DNA of 64,000 nt from Polaribacter sp. SA4-12 (GTDB lineage Bacteria > Bacteroidota > Bacteroidia > Flavobacteriales > Flavobacteriaceae). The DNA lies in NCBI RefSeq assembly GCF_002163675.1, contig NZ_CP019334.1, positions 1,188,001-1,252,000 of the forward strand, in the 5' to 3' direction. The position numbers and the translations under genes are program-made. This document shows, piece by piece, positions 51,469 to 62,078 of this stretch; the stretch's first letter is position 1; each line of letters starts with the position of its first letter. The notes under the pieces were generated by a model, which was not told the DNA's origin, did no database searches, and was given only the letters and a program-made list of their open reading frames with translations.

Positions 51469-52716
51469 TTACATCATTGAAGCTGCAACCTTTTTGTAAG
51501 TACCGTTTTCTAACAATTCTCTAATTGCAGAAAAAGCAGTAATTGTTTCATCTATATCTTCTTGTGTATGTGTGGTAGTTGGTATCAATCTTAAAATGAT
51601 TAATCCTTTAGGTATTACAGGATACACTACAATAGAACAAAAGATTCCGTGGTTTTCACGTAAATCATTTACCATTGCCATTGCTTCTGGAATATCTCCT
51701 TTTAAAAACACCGGTGTAATACATGTTTGTGTTGTTCCTAAATCGAAACCAGCAGTACGTAAACCAGATTGTAAAGCATTTGTGTTTCTCCACAAAGTTT
51801 CTTTTAATTCTGGCATTGTACGCAACATATCTAAACGTTTTAATGCTCCTTTTACCATTGCCATTGGCAACGACTTTGCAAACATTTGAGAACGCATGTT
51901 GTATTGTAAATACTGTATTACTTCTTTATTACCTGCAAAGAAAGCTCCAATACCTGCCATAGATTTTGCAAACGTTGCAAAATAAACATCTATTTCGTCT
52001 TGTACCCCTTGCTCTACTCCTGTTCCTTTTCCGTCTTTTCCAAGCGTTCCAAATCCATGAGCATCATCTACTAAAAGTCTAAAGTTATATTCTTTTTTAA
52101 AAGCTACAATTTCTTTTAAACGACCTTGCTCTCCACGCATTCCAAAAACTCCTTCAGAAATTACTAAAATTCCTCCTCCAGTTTTTTCTGCCATTCTTTG
52201 AGCACGCTTAATGTTTTTCTCAAAGCTCTCCATGTCATTATGCTTGTACACAAAACGTTTACCAGCATGCAGACGAACACCGTCTATAATACATGCATGC
52301 GTATCCATATCGTACACAATAATATCATTTTTAGTAACCAAAGCATCAATTGCAGATACCATTCCTTGATATCCGAAATTCACTAAATAAGCAGCATCTT
52401 TTTCAACAAACTCTGCACATTCTTTCTCTAGTTGTTCATGAAACGCTGTATGACCAGACATCATTCTAGCACCCATTGGGTATGCCATACCATGTTCTGA
52501 AGCCGCAGCACCATCTACTTTTAAAACTTCTGGATGATTTGCTAAACCTAAATAATCATTGATACTCCAAGTAACTACTTTTTTACCATTAAAAGACATT
52601 CTATTAGAAATAGGTCCTTCTAGTTTAGGAAAAACATAATAGCCTTCAGCTTGTTTTGCCCATTTACCTAAAGGTCCTTTATCAGCTTCTATTCTTTCAA
52701 ATAAATCTATCGCCAT
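51469..52716 (-). CDS. Alpha-oxoamine synthase (serine palmitoyl-/cysteate fatty acyl-transferase type)
   Basis: A 415-aa PLP enzyme condensing an amino acid with an acyl thioester. Motifs: SINDYLGLANHPEV, GARMMSGHTAFHEQLE, LLVDDAHGFGTLGKDG and the aldimine Lys251 in FATFAKSMAGIGAFF. In Bacteroidota such enzymes start sphingolipid synthesis (serine) or sulfonolipid/capnine synthesis (cysteate). The neighbouring cysteine-synthase-like gene points to cysteate, hence sulfonolipid synthesis and gliding; this is inference. The ATG at 52716 is preferred to 52749 because homologues begin with MAIDLFERI-like sequence. Confidence 0.85.
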   Translation of the reverse strand: MAIDLFERIEADKGPLGKWAKQAEGYYVFPKLEGPISNRMSFNGKKVVTWSINDYLGLANHPEVLKVDGAAASEHGMAYPMGARMMSGHTAFHEQLEKECAEFVEKDAAYLVNFGYQGMVSAIDALVTKNDIIVYDMDTHACIIDGVRLHAGKRFVYKHNDMESFEKNIKRAQRMAEKTGGGILVISEGVFGMRGEQGRLKEIVAFKKEYNFRLLVDDAHGFGTLGKDGKGTGVEQGVQDEIDVYFATFAKSMAGIGAFFAGNKEVIQYLQYNMRSQMFAKSLPMAMVKGALKRLDMLRTMPELKETLWRNTNALQSGLRTAGFDLGTTQTCITPVFLKGDIPEAMAMVNDLRENHGIFCSIVVYPVIPKGLIILRLIPTTTHTQEDIDETITAFSAIRELLENGTYKKVAASMM

Positions 52717-52799
52717 GTTCTCTTTTTTTTGTTTTTCTTCGAACTGCAAAGTAACCGCTTTTTTTGCAGTTTATCAAATTGTGAACGATTGAATTCTAC

Positions 52800-53795
52800 T
52801 TATAAGAAATCGTTTTCTTTCATCCATTCATCGCTATAAATTTTATTCATATAACGAGACCCATGATCTGGGAAAATTAAGACGACAAAACTATCTTCTG
52901 TAAACATATTTTTCGCAGCATATTGTTTGGCAGCTTGCATTACAGCGCCACTTGTATAGCCAGGAAACATCCCTTCTTTTTTAACAATATTTCTTGCTTC
53001 TAAGGCAGCATCTTTATCAGATACTTTTTCATAGATATCAATAACATCAAAATCGGTAGCTGTAGGAATTAAGTTTTTACCCAATCCTTCAATTTTATAA
53101 GGACTTACCTCATTTAAATCGAGCTCTTTGGTTTCATGATATTTTTTTAACACAGAACCAATCGCATCTACTCCTAAAACTTTAACGTTTGGGTTTTGCT
53201 CTTTTAAGTATTTCCCTGTACCAGAAATAGTACCTCCTGTACCACTTGCCACAACTAAATGCGTAATTTCACCAGCTGTTTGTTCCCAAATTTCAGGGCC
53301 TGTAGTTCTATAATGTGCTTCTATATTAAGCTCATTAAAATACTGATTGATGTAAACTGAGTTTTTTGTTTTTCTGTGGATAGTTTTCGCAACTTCGTAA
53401 TAAGATCTAGGATCTTCTGGCGGCACGTTTGCAGGACATACATGCACCTCTGCCCCCATTGATTTTAGTAAATCTATTTTATCTCTGGAAGATTTATCGC
53501 TCACTGCTAAAATACATTTGTATCCTTTAACAATACTAATCATAGCCAAACTAAAACCTGTATTACCAGAAGTAGTTTCTACAATAGTAGCTCCTTTTTT
53601 AAGAATGCCTTTTTTTTCTGCATCCTCTACAATATGTATAGCAATTCTATCTTTTGATGAATGTCCTGGATTAAAAGCTTCAAACTTTGCGTAATAATTA
53701 CCCGGTAGATTTTTAGTAATCTGATGGAGTTTTATTAGCGGAGTTTCACCTACTAAATCTAATATTGAATTTGTAATTCCGTTATTTCTAGTCAT
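52800..53795 (-). CDS. Cysteine synthase-like PLP enzyme (possible cysteate synthase)
   Basis: A 331-aa fold-type II PLP enzyme of the CysK/CBS group. Lys48 in GHSSKDRIA is the aldimine residue, [13 protein letters not shown] binds the substrate carboxylate, and [15 protein letters not shown] binds the PLP phosphate. Compared with typical CysK it has GHSSKDR (usual NPxxSxKDR) and a distinct loop around [17 protein letters not shown]. It is 83 nt upstream of the oxoamine synthase on the same strand, which suggests a joint pathway; synthesis of L-cysteate from O-phosphoserine and sulfite would fit. Ordinary cysteine or cystathionine beta-synthase activity is the alternative. Confidence 0.82.
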   Translation of the reverse strand: MTRNNGITNSILDLVGETPLIKLHQITKNLPGNYYAKFEAFNPGHSSKDRIAIHIVEDAEKKGILKKGATIVETTSGNTGFSLAMISIVKGYKCILAVSDKSSRDKIDLLKSMGAEVHVCPANVPPEDPRSYYEVAKTIHRKTKNSVYINQYFNELNIEAHYRTTGPEIWEQTAGEITHLVVASGTGGTISGTGKYLKEQNPNVKVLGVDAIGSVLKKYHETKELDLNEVSPYKIEGLGKNLIPTATDFDVIDIYEKVSDKDAALEARNIVKKEGMFPGYTSGAVMQAAKQYAAKNMFTEDSFVVLIFPDHGSRYMNKIYSDEWMKENDFL

Positions 53796-53867
53796 TCTAA
53801 AACGATTCTCAAAGTAAATGTCATTACAAGTAAACGATACTAAAATGGCTGTTATTAATATAAAAAA

Positions 53868-53895
53868 CGCCTTCGTTACGCTTGCAATGACACTT
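53868..53895. repeat. Half of a REP-like repeat
   Basis: CGCCTTCGTTACGCTTGCAATGACACTT shows the GCAATGACA end found in the 12124-12202 and 51363-51393 repeats. The other half is missing. Confidence 0.35.
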
Positions 53896-53954
53896 ATTTT
53901 TTCTTTGATTTCAAACGCAAAAGTACGTTTAATACTTAAATATGTAAACTGTTT

Positions 53955-56168
53955 TTAAGACTTAATTTTTACAGCGCCTATTTTATCCTCTAAAGCTAAA
54001 AAGAAGGTGTACATTTTAGCGGTTTCTTTTAAGGCATCAAAACGACCAGAAGCGCCTCCATGGCCAGCATCCATATTGGTATCTAGCATCAATAAATTAG
54101 TATCCGTTTTTAAGTCACGTAGTTTGGCAACCCATTTTGCAGGCTCCCAATATTGTACTTGTGAATCATGAAAACCAGTAGTTACCAAAATATTCGGGTA
54201 GTCTTTAGGTACCACTTGATCATAAGGTGAATACGATTTTATATAATCGTAATATTCCTTGTCATTTGGGTTTCCCCATTCGTCATATTCACCTGTTGTT
54301 AAAGGAATACTATCATCTAACATGGTAGAAACAACATCAACAAAAGGTACAGAAGCTATAATTCCGTTATACAATTCTGGGTTCATATTTACAATTGCGC
54401 CCATTAACAAACCTCCTGCAGAACCACCCATTGCATATAAATGTTTTGGTGATGTGTAGTTGTTATCAATTAAATATTGAGAACAATCTACAAAGTCGTT
54501 AAAGGTATTTTTCTTGTGCAACATTTTACCATCATCATACCATTCTCTACCTAAATACTCGCTTCCACGAATATGTGCTAAAGCATATACAAAACCTCTG
54601 TCTAACAAACTTAAACGTGTGGTAGAAAAACTATCTGGTATGGTATATCCGTAAGAACCATACGCATATTGTAATACAGGTGTGTTACTAGTAAGCTCTG
54701 TATCTTTATGGTACACCAAAGAAATTGCTACTTTTTTGCCGTCTCTAGTTGTTGCCCAAACACGTTTTCCTATATAATTTTCTTTATCAAATTTACCTCC
54801 TAAAACCTCTTGCTCTTTTTTAACCTCTTTTGATTGATCGTTCATATTAAAATCGATCACCGAACTTGGTGTAGTAAAAGAATTGTAGGAATAACGAATA
54901 ATATCGGTATCAAAATCTGGGTTTGCATATACGCCTACCGAATAGGTTTCTTCGTTAAAAGGCAAATAATAATCCTCTTTATTGTCCCAACGTTTTATTC
55001 TTATTTTATTTAAACCATTAGTTCGTTCTTCTAATACTAAATAGTCTTTAAAAATCGAAAAATCTTCTAATAAGGTATCCTCTCTATGGGGTATTACATC
55101 TACCCAATTTTCTTTACTTGTTTTAGCAATTGGCGTTTTCATCAACTTAAAATTGATGGCATTGTCTTTATTGGTTAACAAGTAAAAATGCTCTCCAAAA
55201 TGTGATACATTGTATTCTAAATCTCTTTCTCTTGGCTGAATCATTGTAAATTCGCCCGTTGGAGTATCAGCATCTAAATATTGAGATTCTGTAGAAATCG
55301 TATTGTAAGAACCGATGATAATATATTTATCTGATTTAGATTTTGTTACATAGGTACCAAAGGTATCGTCTTTTTCATGATACACTTCTACATCTTCAGA
55401 GGTTGGTGTACCTAAAACATGTCTATACACACTAGAACTACGTAAAGTTACAGGATCTTTTTTGGTATAAAAAATAGTTTTATTATCATTTGCCCAAACA
55501 GAACCACCTGATGTATTGTCTATAATATCTTTATAAATTTCGCCAGTTTCAAGGTTTTTAATTCGTAAAAAATACTGTCTTCTACTTACAGTATCTGTTG
55601 CAAAAACCACGAGTTTATTATCATTAGAAATATTTAATCCTCCTAATTGATAGTAATCGAAATCTTTTGCCATTTCGTTTACATCAAAAAGCACTTCTTC
55701 TTTTGCTTCTAAGTTTTCTTTTTTACGGCTATATATAGGATATTGATTCCCAATCTTATAGCTTGTAATATAAAAATAACCATTGTCTTTATAAGGCACA
55801 GAAGAATCATCTTCTTTAATTCTACCTTTCATTTCCTCGAACAATTCTCCTTCAAATGGTTTGGTTAGCTTTGTAACCTCTTCATAATAAGCATTCTCTT
55901 CTTCTAAATAGCTAACTACTTTTTGAGCATGCGCATCCTTTTCTGCTGCATTTTTTTGTTCATCAGACAAACGCATCCAAAAATAATCATCTACTCTTAC
56001 ATCTCCGTGTTTCTCTAATTTTGTAGCTTCTTTAATTGCTACAGGAATTTTTGCATCCGTACTTTTCATGGTCTCATTTTTACAAGCGGTTGCAAATGTA
56101 AGACTTAAACAAAGAAAAGAATAACTATTTTTCTCATTTTTAGGTGATTTCAATTCCTTATAAAGCAC
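53955..56168 (-). CDS. S9A oligopeptidase B/prolyl-oligopeptidase-like lipoprotein
   Basis: A 737-aa serine peptidase with an N-terminal beta-propeller and a C-terminal alpha/beta hydrolase domain. The nucleophile lies in [12 protein letters not shown] (about 583), the acid probably in the [12 protein letters not shown] region, and His in [12 protein letters not shown] (about 705). [15 protein letters not shown] and [10 protein letters not shown] are oligopeptidase B hallmarks. The N-terminus is odd: in frame it reads [15 protein letters not shown] (a lipobox), but the natural-looking start MRKIVILFF at 56137 is in another frame, so a single-base shift may separate them. Confidence 0.9.
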   Translation of the reverse strand: MLYKELKSPKNEKNSYSFLCLSLTFATACKNETMKSTDAKIPVAIKEATKLEKHGDVRVDDYFWMRLSDEQKNAAEKDAHAQKVVSYLEEENAYYEEVTKLTKPFEGELFEEMKGRIKEDDSSVPYKDNGYFYITSYKIGNQYPIYSRKKENLEAKEEVLFDVNEMAKDFDYYQLGGLNISNDNKLVVFATDTVSRRQYFLRIKNLETGEIYKDIIDNTSGGSVWANDNKTIFYTKKDPVTLRSSSVYRHVLGTPTSEDVEVYHEKDDTFGTYVTKSKSDKYIIIGSYNTISTESQYLDADTPTGEFTMIQPRERDLEYNVSHFGEHFYLLTNKDNAINFKLMKTPIAKTSKENWVDVIPHREDTLLEDFSIFKDYLVLEERTNGLNKIRIKRWDNKEDYYLPFNEETYSVGVYANPDFDTDIIRYSYNSFTTPSSVIDFNMNDQSKEVKKEQEVLGGKFDKENYIGKRVWATTRDGKKVAISLVYHKDTELTSNTPVLQYAYGSYGYTIPDSFSTTRLSLLDRGFVYALAHIRGSEYLGREWYDDGKMLHKKNTFNDFVDCSQYLIDNNYTSPKHLYAMGGSAGGLLMGAIVNMNPELYNGIIASVPFVDVVSTMLDDSIPLTTGEYDEWGNPNDKEYYDYIKSYSPYDQVVPKDYPNILVTTGFHDSQVQYWEPAKWVAKLRDLKTDTNLLMLDTNMDAGHGGASGRFDALKETAKMYTFFLALEDKIGAVKIKS

Positions 56169-56202
56169 TAAATTTGTAGTAAATTATAAAATACAAAAAA
56201 CT

Positions 56203-56526
56203 ATGTTTGGAGACTTATCTGGAATGATGGACAGCATTAAAGATGCGCAGAAAAGAGTAGAAGAAACAAAAACTAGATTAAACTCGGTTTTGGTTGATGA
56301 AGTTGCTGCTGATGGAAAACTAAAAATAACACTAACTGCAAATAGAGAAATTAAAGCGATTTCTATTGATAACGCACTACTTTCTGATGCTGAAGAATTA
56401 GAAGACTACTTAATTCTTGCTTTAAATAAAGCGATAGAAAAAGCAACAAAAATTAATGAAGCAGAAATGGCTGTTGCTGCTAAAAGCGGTATGCCAAACA
56501 TACCAGGAATGGACATGTTTAAATAA
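56203..56526 (+). CDS. ybaB: YbaB/EbfC nucleoid-associated protein
   Basis: A 107-aa DNA-binding dimer of the YbaB/EbfC family. [19 protein letters not shown] is the first helix, followed by the beta-hairpin [22 protein letters not shown]. The last helix carries [24 protein letters not shown] and the C-terminus ends [12 protein letters not shown], a glycine/Met-rich tail typical of the family. It is usually coupled to recR/dnaX in other phyla; here it is followed 5 nt later by a DUF2752 gene. Confidence 0.93.
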   Translation: MFGDLSGMMDSIKDAQKRVEETKTRLNSVLVDEVAADGKLKITLTANREIKAISIDNALLSDAEELEDYLILALNKAIEKATKINEAEMAVAAKSGMPNIPGMDMFK

Positions 56527-56531
56527 CGCGC

Positions 56532-56831
56532 ATGTTTTTACTAACAGACGATTTTTTATTACCTTGTTTAAACAAATCGCTCTTTGGAGTCGATTGTTTA
56601 GGTTGTGGAATTCAAAGAGCTTTTATGCTTTTAATTCGTGGTGAATTTTTGCTTGCATATAAAATGTATCCTGCAATTTACACCTTGCTATTATTTGGTT
56701 TTTTTTTATTGATCAATAGAAAATTGAAACTGAAAAACAGCCGCAAAATAATAGTAACATTCGCTATTATAAACGTCTTAATAATTATTGTTAGTTATTA
56801 CATTAAAATGAAACCAATATTTACTATTTAA
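56532..56831 (+). CDS. DUF2752 small membrane protein
   Basis: A 99-aa protein with the DUF2752 hallmark CLGCGIQRAFMLLIRGEF, which loops between short hydrophobic segments, and two strong membrane helices (about 47-63 and 73-90). The paired cysteines could bind a metal or be lipidated. The function is unknown. It is 5 nt downstream of ybaB and 12 nt upstream of the next membrane protein gene, so the three form an operon. Confidence 0.85.
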   Translation: MFLLTDDFLLPCLNKSLFGVDCLGCGIQRAFMLLIRGEFLLAYKMYPAIYTLLLFGFFLLINRKLKLKNSRKIIVTFAIINVLIIIVSYYIKMKPIFTI

Positions 56832-56843
56832 TAAAAAAAGAAA

Positions 56844-57176
56844 ATGGAAAGACAAGAATTACCAAACGGAAAAACGGCATTAGTACTCGGAATTTTATCA
56901 TTAGTAACCTGTATTTGTTACGGAGTTATTGGATTGCCTTTAGGAATAATCGCAGTTGTTCTAGGTAACAAAGCAACGAAAGAGTTTAATGAGAATCCTG
57001 AAAATTATAATAGCGTAGGAAATGCTTCTACTGGAAAAATAATGGGAATTATAGGAATTATTATAAACACCATTTTCATTTTAACAATTGTATGGATTTT
57101 ATACAAAATTGGTTGGGATGCAATTCAAGATCCAGCTCTAATGGAGCAAAGGGTCGATGAAATTTTTGGTCAATAA
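56844..57176 (+). CDS. CCC-motif/DUF4190-like membrane protein
   Basis: A 110-aa protein with two membrane segments. The first is ALVLGILSLVTCICYGVIGLPLGIIAVVLG, with the short Cys cluster (CIC here) for which this family is named; the second is IMGIIGIIINTIFILTIVWILY. Between them sits the conserved NPENYNSVGNASTGK loop. It is commonly adjacent to DUF2752 genes in flavobacteria. The function is unknown. A terminator follows. Confidence 0.82.
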   Translation: MERQELPNGKTALVLGILSLVTCICYGVIGLPLGIIAVVLGNKATKEFNENPENYNSVGNASTGKIMGIIGIIINTIFILTIVWILYKIGWDAIQDPALMEQRVDEIFGQ

Positions 57177-57197
57177 GTAACAAAAAACAAACATATA

Positions 57198-57237
57198 AAT
57201 AGGATACTTCTTTTTAAGATATATCCTATTTTTTTTT
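57198..57237 (+). terminator. Terminator of the ybaB operon
   Basis: AATAGGATA / TATCCTATT stem with a 14-nt loop and a T-run. Confidence 0.7.
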
Positions 57238-57327
57238 AGCAGACACTTTATATTTAACGTTCTATAAACATAGTAACTAATTGCTATAGTGTATTTTTGC
57301 AATCGATAAAAAATCAAGGAAAGAAAG

Positions 57328-59934
57328 ATGGAGAATATTGAAAAGAAGAAAAAATCTTTAGGGAAAAAAGTCCTTAAATGGGGAGTTTCAATTGTATTGA
57401 TTTTAATGATTGCGCTAATTTCTATTCCTTATTTTTTTAAGGATAAAATTGTAGAAATGGTTGCTAAAACCATTAATAATAACATTAATGCGAATGTAAC
57501 TTTTAAGGACGCAAACCTTAGCCTTTTAAAGAATTTCCCTTTAGTTAGTTTAACTGTAAATGATATCGCTGTTGCCAACAAAGCTCCTTTTGTGGGTGAT
57601 ACTTTATTCAATGCAAAAGAACTGAGTTTAGCAATGAAAATTACGGAGCTTTTTAAAAAATCGGATGAAACAATTGCCATTAAAAGTATTGCTTCTAATG
57701 ATGGAAATATAAATATCATTTTCAATAAAAAAGGAGATGGAAATTTTGATATTGCCATCGCCAATGAAGAAACGACAACGACTACTTCAGACAGTTCATT
57801 CTCTTTAAATATTGAAGATTATGAGTTTGCCAATATCAATTTTAACTACATAGACAGAAGTAACAACACAAAACTAAGTTTAGAGAACATAAACCATACT
57901 GGAAAAGGAAATTTTGCAGAAGATATTTTTAATTTAGACACAAAAACTACTGGTTTTTTATCTTTCGATTTAGACAAAACGAATTACATCAGTAAAGTAA
58001 AAATTTCTCTAGATGCTGTTCTTGGAATCGATTTAAAAAACAGCAAATACACCTTTAAAGAAAATACGGGTTACATTAATCAATTGCCTTTAGAGTTTGA
58101 TGGTTTTATTCAATTAGTTGATGAAAATCAATTATATGATCTTCGTTTTAAAACGCCAACTTCTTCTTTTAAAAATGCCTTGGCTTTGTTGCCTAAACAA
58201 TATGCAGGTAATTTAAACACCATAAAAACGGAAGGAAATTTTGAAGTAAATGGTCTTGTAAAAGGAACTTTGTCTAATAAAACAATTCCTGCTTTTGACA
58301 TTAACATTTCTTCTAAAAACGCCTTCTTTAAATATGCAGATTTACCAAAAGCTGTTCAGAATATAAACATCGATTCTAAAATAGTAAACAAAACAGGTCT
58401 TATTAAAGACACCTATATTGCTATTAATAAACTGAATTTTAAAATTGATGAAGATGTATTTTCTGCAAATGGAAGCGTTAAAAATATTACGACCAATCCA
58501 AAAATAGATATCACAGCAAAAGGAACTCTTAATTTAGCGAACATTGGTAAAGTGTATCCTGCGCCTTTAGAAAAAGAATTGGCGGGTATTTTACATGCTG
58601 ATGTTGCCACCAATTTTGATATGAATTCTGTTGAAAAAGGGAAATATGAAAACATAAAAAACTCAGGAAAAATTACGGTTAGCGATTTTAAATATGAAGG
58701 AACAGATGTTGCGAATCCGTTTTTTATCAACAAAACTTCGGTTTCTTTTAATTCAAATACCATAAAGTTAAATGAATTTGAAGCAAAAACAGGTACTTCT
58801 GATCTTTCTATAAAAGGAAACCTTGATAATTTTTATGCGTTTATTTTTAAAGATGAAGTCTTAAAAGGAAATTTCAACCTAAATTCTAACAACCTTATTG
58901 TGGCAGATTTTATTGCTGCTGATAAAAGCACAAATACCAATAAAGCACCTTCTTCTACGTTAAAAATCCCTGCTTTTTTAGATGTAAAATTTTCAGCAAA
59001 TGCTAAAAAAGTGGTGTATGATAACATCAACCTTGCTAACGTTTCTGGAGACCTTTATATTCATGATGAAACTGTTGATCTTAAAAACTTAAAAACGGAT
59101 GTATTTGGTGGAAATATTGGTTTTAATGGAACTGTTTCTACAAAAGGAACGACTTCTAAATTCAACATGGATTTAGATTTAAAACAATTAAATATTAGTG
59201 ATTCTTTTGGAACTTTAGACATGTTAAAATCGATTGCTCCTATTGCAAAAACAATTGAAGGTAAAATAAATTCTACCATTAAAGTTTCTGGTAATTTGAA
59301 TGATGATATGACTCCTAATTTAAAAACCATTACTGGTGATTTATTTGGAAAATTATTAAATCCACAATTAAACAGTAGTAACTCTAAAGTACTTTCTTTA
59401 TTAGGAGATAAGGTTGATTTTATCAGTTTAGATAAATTAAATTTAGATGGAATTAATGCAATACTATCCTTTGAAAACGGACAAGTAAACGTAAAACCGA
59501 TTCCATTAAAATATAAGGATATTGGTGTATTAGTATCAGGAAACCATAGTTTTGATAATTCGATGAATTATGATATTGTTTTTGATGTTCCTGTAAAATA
59601 TTTAGGTACAGATGTTACCAATTTAATTGCAAAATTAACGCCTTCAGATGCTGCTTCAGTAAAGAGTATTCCTGTAAAAGGAAGTTTAACCGGTAGTTTT
59701 GGAAGTCCTAGTTTTTCATCAAACATGAAAGATGCTACTGCTACTTTAATAAAAGATTTAGTAGAAAAACAAAAAAACAGCTTGATAAACCAAGGAAAAG
59801 ACAAAATAAAAGATCTTATAGGAATCGGAACAACAAAGAAAGATTCTACCAAACAAGGAGATGCAAAAGATAAAGTTACCGATAAAGTAAAAGATGTTTT
59901 AGGTGGATTATTTGGTAAGAAGAAAAAAGATTAA
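57328..59934 (+). CDS. AsmA-like envelope protein
   Basis: An 868-aa inner-membrane-anchored protein of the AsmA/TamB-like class, thought to form hydrophobic bridges for phospholipid transport to the outer membrane. The N-terminus is a Lys-rich stretch and one helix (VSIVLILMIALISIPYFF) followed by the AsmA start LSLLKNFPLVSLTVNDIAV. Long repeated beta-strand segments follow, then the C-terminal AsmA-like DLFGKLLNP and GSLTGSFGSPSF. The last 60 residues are Lys/Asp-rich. It is monocistronic with its own terminator. Confidence 0.85.
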   Translation: MENIEKKKKSLGKKVLKWGVSIVLILMIALISIPYFFKDKIVEMVAKTINNNINANVTFKDANLSLLKNFPLVSLTVNDIAVANKAPFVGDTLFNAKELSLAMKITELFKKSDETIAIKSIASNDGNINIIFNKKGDGNFDIAIANEETTTTTSDSSFSLNIEDYEFANINFNYIDRSNNTKLSLENINHTGKGNFAEDIFNLDTKTTGFLSFDLDKTNYISKVKISLDAVLGIDLKNSKYTFKENTGYINQLPLEFDGFIQLVDENQLYDLRFKTPTSSFKNALALLPKQYAGNLNTIKTEGNFEVNGLVKGTLSNKTIPAFDINISSKNAFFKYADLPKAVQNINIDSKIVNKTGLIKDTYIAINKLNFKIDEDVFSANGSVKNITTNPKIDITAKGTLNLANIGKVYPAPLEKELAGILHADVATNFDMNSVEKGKYENIKNSGKITVSDFKYEGTDVANPFFINKTSVSFNSNTIKLNEFEAKTGTSDLSIKGNLDNFYAFIFKDEVLKGNFNLNSNNLIVADFIAADKSTNTNKAPSSTLKIPAFLDVKFSANAKKVVYDNINLANVSGDLYIHDETVDLKNLKTDVFGGNIGFNGTVSTKGTTSKFNMDLDLKQLNISDSFGTLDMLKSIAPIAKTIEGKINSTIKVSGNLNDDMTPNLKTITGDLFGKLLNPQLNSSNSKVLSLLGDKVDFISLDKLNLDGINAILSFENGQVNVKPIPLKYKDIGVLVSGNHSFDNSMNYDIVFDVPVKYLGTDVTNLIAKLTPSDAASVKSIPVKGSLTGSFGSPSFSSNMKDATATLIKDLVEKQKNSLINQGKDKIKDLIGIGTTKKDSTKQGDAKDKVTDKVKDVLGGLFGKKKKD

Positions 59935-59949
59935 AGTTCTTTAAATCAT

Positions 59950-59982
59950 AAAAAAAGGGAAGCTGAATGCTTCCCTTTTTTA
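59950..59982. terminator. Terminator
   Basis: AAAAAAGGGAAGC / GCTTCCCTTTTTT with a 5-nt loop. Confidence 0.88.
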
Positions 59983-60043
59983 TTTTACTTTTATAACAGA
60001 TAGAAAATAGAGTGCTCTATTTTTATCAATTAGATTCAATATT

Positions 60044-60484
60044 TTATAAAGCTCCCATTAAAGAAACAATAAATAACAAAACATATAAAGACAATGTTAT
60101 AACGGTAAACACACCAATAAACTTATAATGTGATTTTAACATCTCAAAAGCGTTTGCTAATGTTTCATCATTTTTTGTAGAAATTGCTTTTTTCATTTTG
60201 TTAGAAAACTGTAGTAAATAATACACAGGAAAAAAGTAGATAATTGCTAAAACTAAATACGTAATTGCCATTATTAACCCTAAATTATCTGGAATTCCTG
60301 GTTGCATTTTCGCAGCCATATCAAAAATTGTGGTAGAAAAAGCGGCAAAAACCAACATCAATCCGATTAAAATAAAACCTATAATAGCTAAGAATTTTGC
60401 CCATCTAGCAGTTTCTTTTAAAAAGTTTTTTGAAGCACCAGTTAACGTTAGCTGCTCTAATTGTGTAATAGGATTATTTATCAT
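60044..60484 (-). CDS. DUF5362-like membrane protein
   Basis: A 146-aa protein with three hydrophobic segments (about 31-52, 70-95 and 121-143) and a basic cytoplasmic loop (NKMKKAISTKNDETLANAFEMLKSHYKF). The pattern fits the DUF5362 family. The N-terminus is soluble (MINNPITQLEQLTLTG). It is 110 nt downstream of rocD on the same strand but separated by a hairpin. The role is unknown. Confidence 0.78.
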   Translation of the reverse strand: MINNPITQLEQLTLTGASKNFLKETARWAKFLAIIGFILIGLMLVFAAFSTTIFDMAAKMQPGIPDNLGLIMAITYLVLAIIYFFPVYYLLQFSNKMKKAISTKNDETLANAFEMLKSHYKFIGVFTVITLSLYVLLFIVSLMGAL

Positions 60485-60533
60485 AATGTTACTATAGTCG
60501 TTTAGTTCTCATCAAAAATAAACAAAAAAAAGA

Positions 60534-60573
60534 AGCCACGAAATCACAAGTTTATATTTGTGATTTTGTGGCT
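60534..60573 (-). terminator. rocD terminator
   Basis: AGCCAC-AAATCACAA / TTGTGATTT-GTGGCT, an 8-nt loop and a single bulge pair. Confidence 0.75.
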
Positions 60574-60593
60574 TAAATAGTAACTATAAATAT

Positions 60594-61874
60594 CTATTTC
60601 TTAAACTCAGAAATTGTGTTCTTAATAATTGAAATACAATCCATTAATTGAGCTTCATTCATGACCAAAGGTGGCGCAAAACGAATAATGTTTCCATGTG
60701 TAGGTTTTGCTAATAATCCGTTATCACGAAGTTTCATACAAATATCCCAAGCAGTAGAACTATCTTCTGTATCGTTAATTAAAACAGCATTTAACAACCC
60801 TTTACCTCTTACAGATTTTACTAACTCATTTTCATTTGCAAAAGCAGCTAATTCCGTTCTAAAGATATTCCCTAAATAATCTGCATTTTCTGCTAATTTT
60901 TCGTCAGCAACCACTTCTAAAGCAGCAATAGCAACAGCAGCAGCAATTGGGTTTCCACCAAACGTAGAACCATGATTTCCTGGTTGAATCACATTCATAA
61001 TACTATCATTTGCCAAAACAGCAGAAACAGGATATGCTCCACCACTCAATGCTTTACCAAGAATTAAAATATCTGCTTTTACCTCAGGAGTTCCAGAACA
61101 ATTTTTCTCTGTACAAGAGCAATTTCCACAAGTGGCTAATAATCGTCCTGTTCTTGCAATTCCTGTTTGTACTTCATCAGCAATAAACAATACATTGTGT
61201 TTTACACATAATTCTTTTGCAGCGGCTAAATATCCTTCAGAAGGAACATAAACTCCAGCTTCACCTTGAATAGGTTCTACTAAAAATGCAGCAATGTTTT
61301 TATTACTTTCTAAAGCCTCTTGTAAAGCTTGTAGATTATCATATTCAATTTTAATAAATCCTTTTGTATAAGGACCAAAGTTTTTTCTAGCAACAGGATC
61401 ATTAGAAAAAGAAATAATAGTAGTTGTTCTTCCATGAAAGTTGTTTTCACAAACAATTATCTCTGCTTTATTTTCATCAATTCCTTTTACTTCATACGCC
61501 CATTTTCTTGCTAGTTTCAATGCCGTTTCTACAGCTTCTGCACCAGTATTCATTGGTAATAATTTATCGAACCCAAAAAGCTCTGTAGCAAATTTTTCAT
61601 ATTTACCTAACACGTCATTGTAAAATGCGCGAGAAGTTAATGTTAACGTTTTTGCTTGATTTACCATTGCATCCACAATTTTCGGATGACAATGCCCTTG
61701 ATTTACAGCAGAATATGCTGACAAGAAATCATAATATCTTTTTCCTTCAGCATCCCAAACATACACGCCTTCACCTTTACTCAAAACCACTGGAAGTGGA
61801 TGATAATTATGTGCGCCATATTTGTTCTCTAATTCGATTGCTTCTTGCGAAGTCAGTTTGCCTAAAACAGCCAT
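60594..61874 (-). CDS. rocD: Ornithine aminotransferase
   Basis: A 426-aa PLP class III aminotransferase converting ornithine and 2-oxoglutarate to glutamate semialdehyde. Typical motifs are [55 protein letters not shown] and the PLP Lys in [17 protein letters not shown]. It carries a Cys-rich insertion [19 protein letters not shown] before the active Lys, five cysteines in about 14 residues, absent from most OAT enzymes but, as I recall, shared by flavobacterial ones. It may bind a metal or cluster. Confidence 0.93.
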   Translation of the reverse strand: MAVLGKLTSQEAIELENKYGAHNYHPLPVVLSKGEGVYVWDAEGKRYYDFLSAYSAVNQGHCHPKIVDAMVNQAKTLTLTSRAFYNDVLGKYEKFATELFGFDKLLPMNTGAEAVETALKLARKWAYEVKGIDENKAEIIVCENNFHGRTTTIISFSNDPVARKNFGPYTKGFIKIEYDNLQALQEALESNKNIAAFLVEPIQGEAGVYVPSEGYLAAAKELCVKHNVLFIADEVQTGIARTGRLLATCGNCSCTEKNCSGTPEVKADILILGKALSGGAYPVSAVLANDSIMNVIQPGNHGSTFGGNPIAAAVAIAALEVVADEKLAENADYLGNIFRTELAAFANENELVKSVRGKGLLNAVLINDTEDSSTAWDICMKLRDNGLLAKPTHGNIIRFAPPLVMNEAQLMDCISIIKNTISEFKK

Positions 61875-62078
61875 TGTTTTTGTTTTAAATGTTTATAATT
61901 AAATAACCATTCCTGTTCTACCTTTATCCTTTCGAAAGATTCGAAAATTCAGCGTGGGAAAGAAATCATCCCCGAAGTTTTACAAAAGTAGTGAAATTAA
62001 TTAATGTGACTTTTATCATGTTAATAAAATAATTATTCTTTTAAATTTGGACTTGGATTTTTCAACCTAACCATCATC

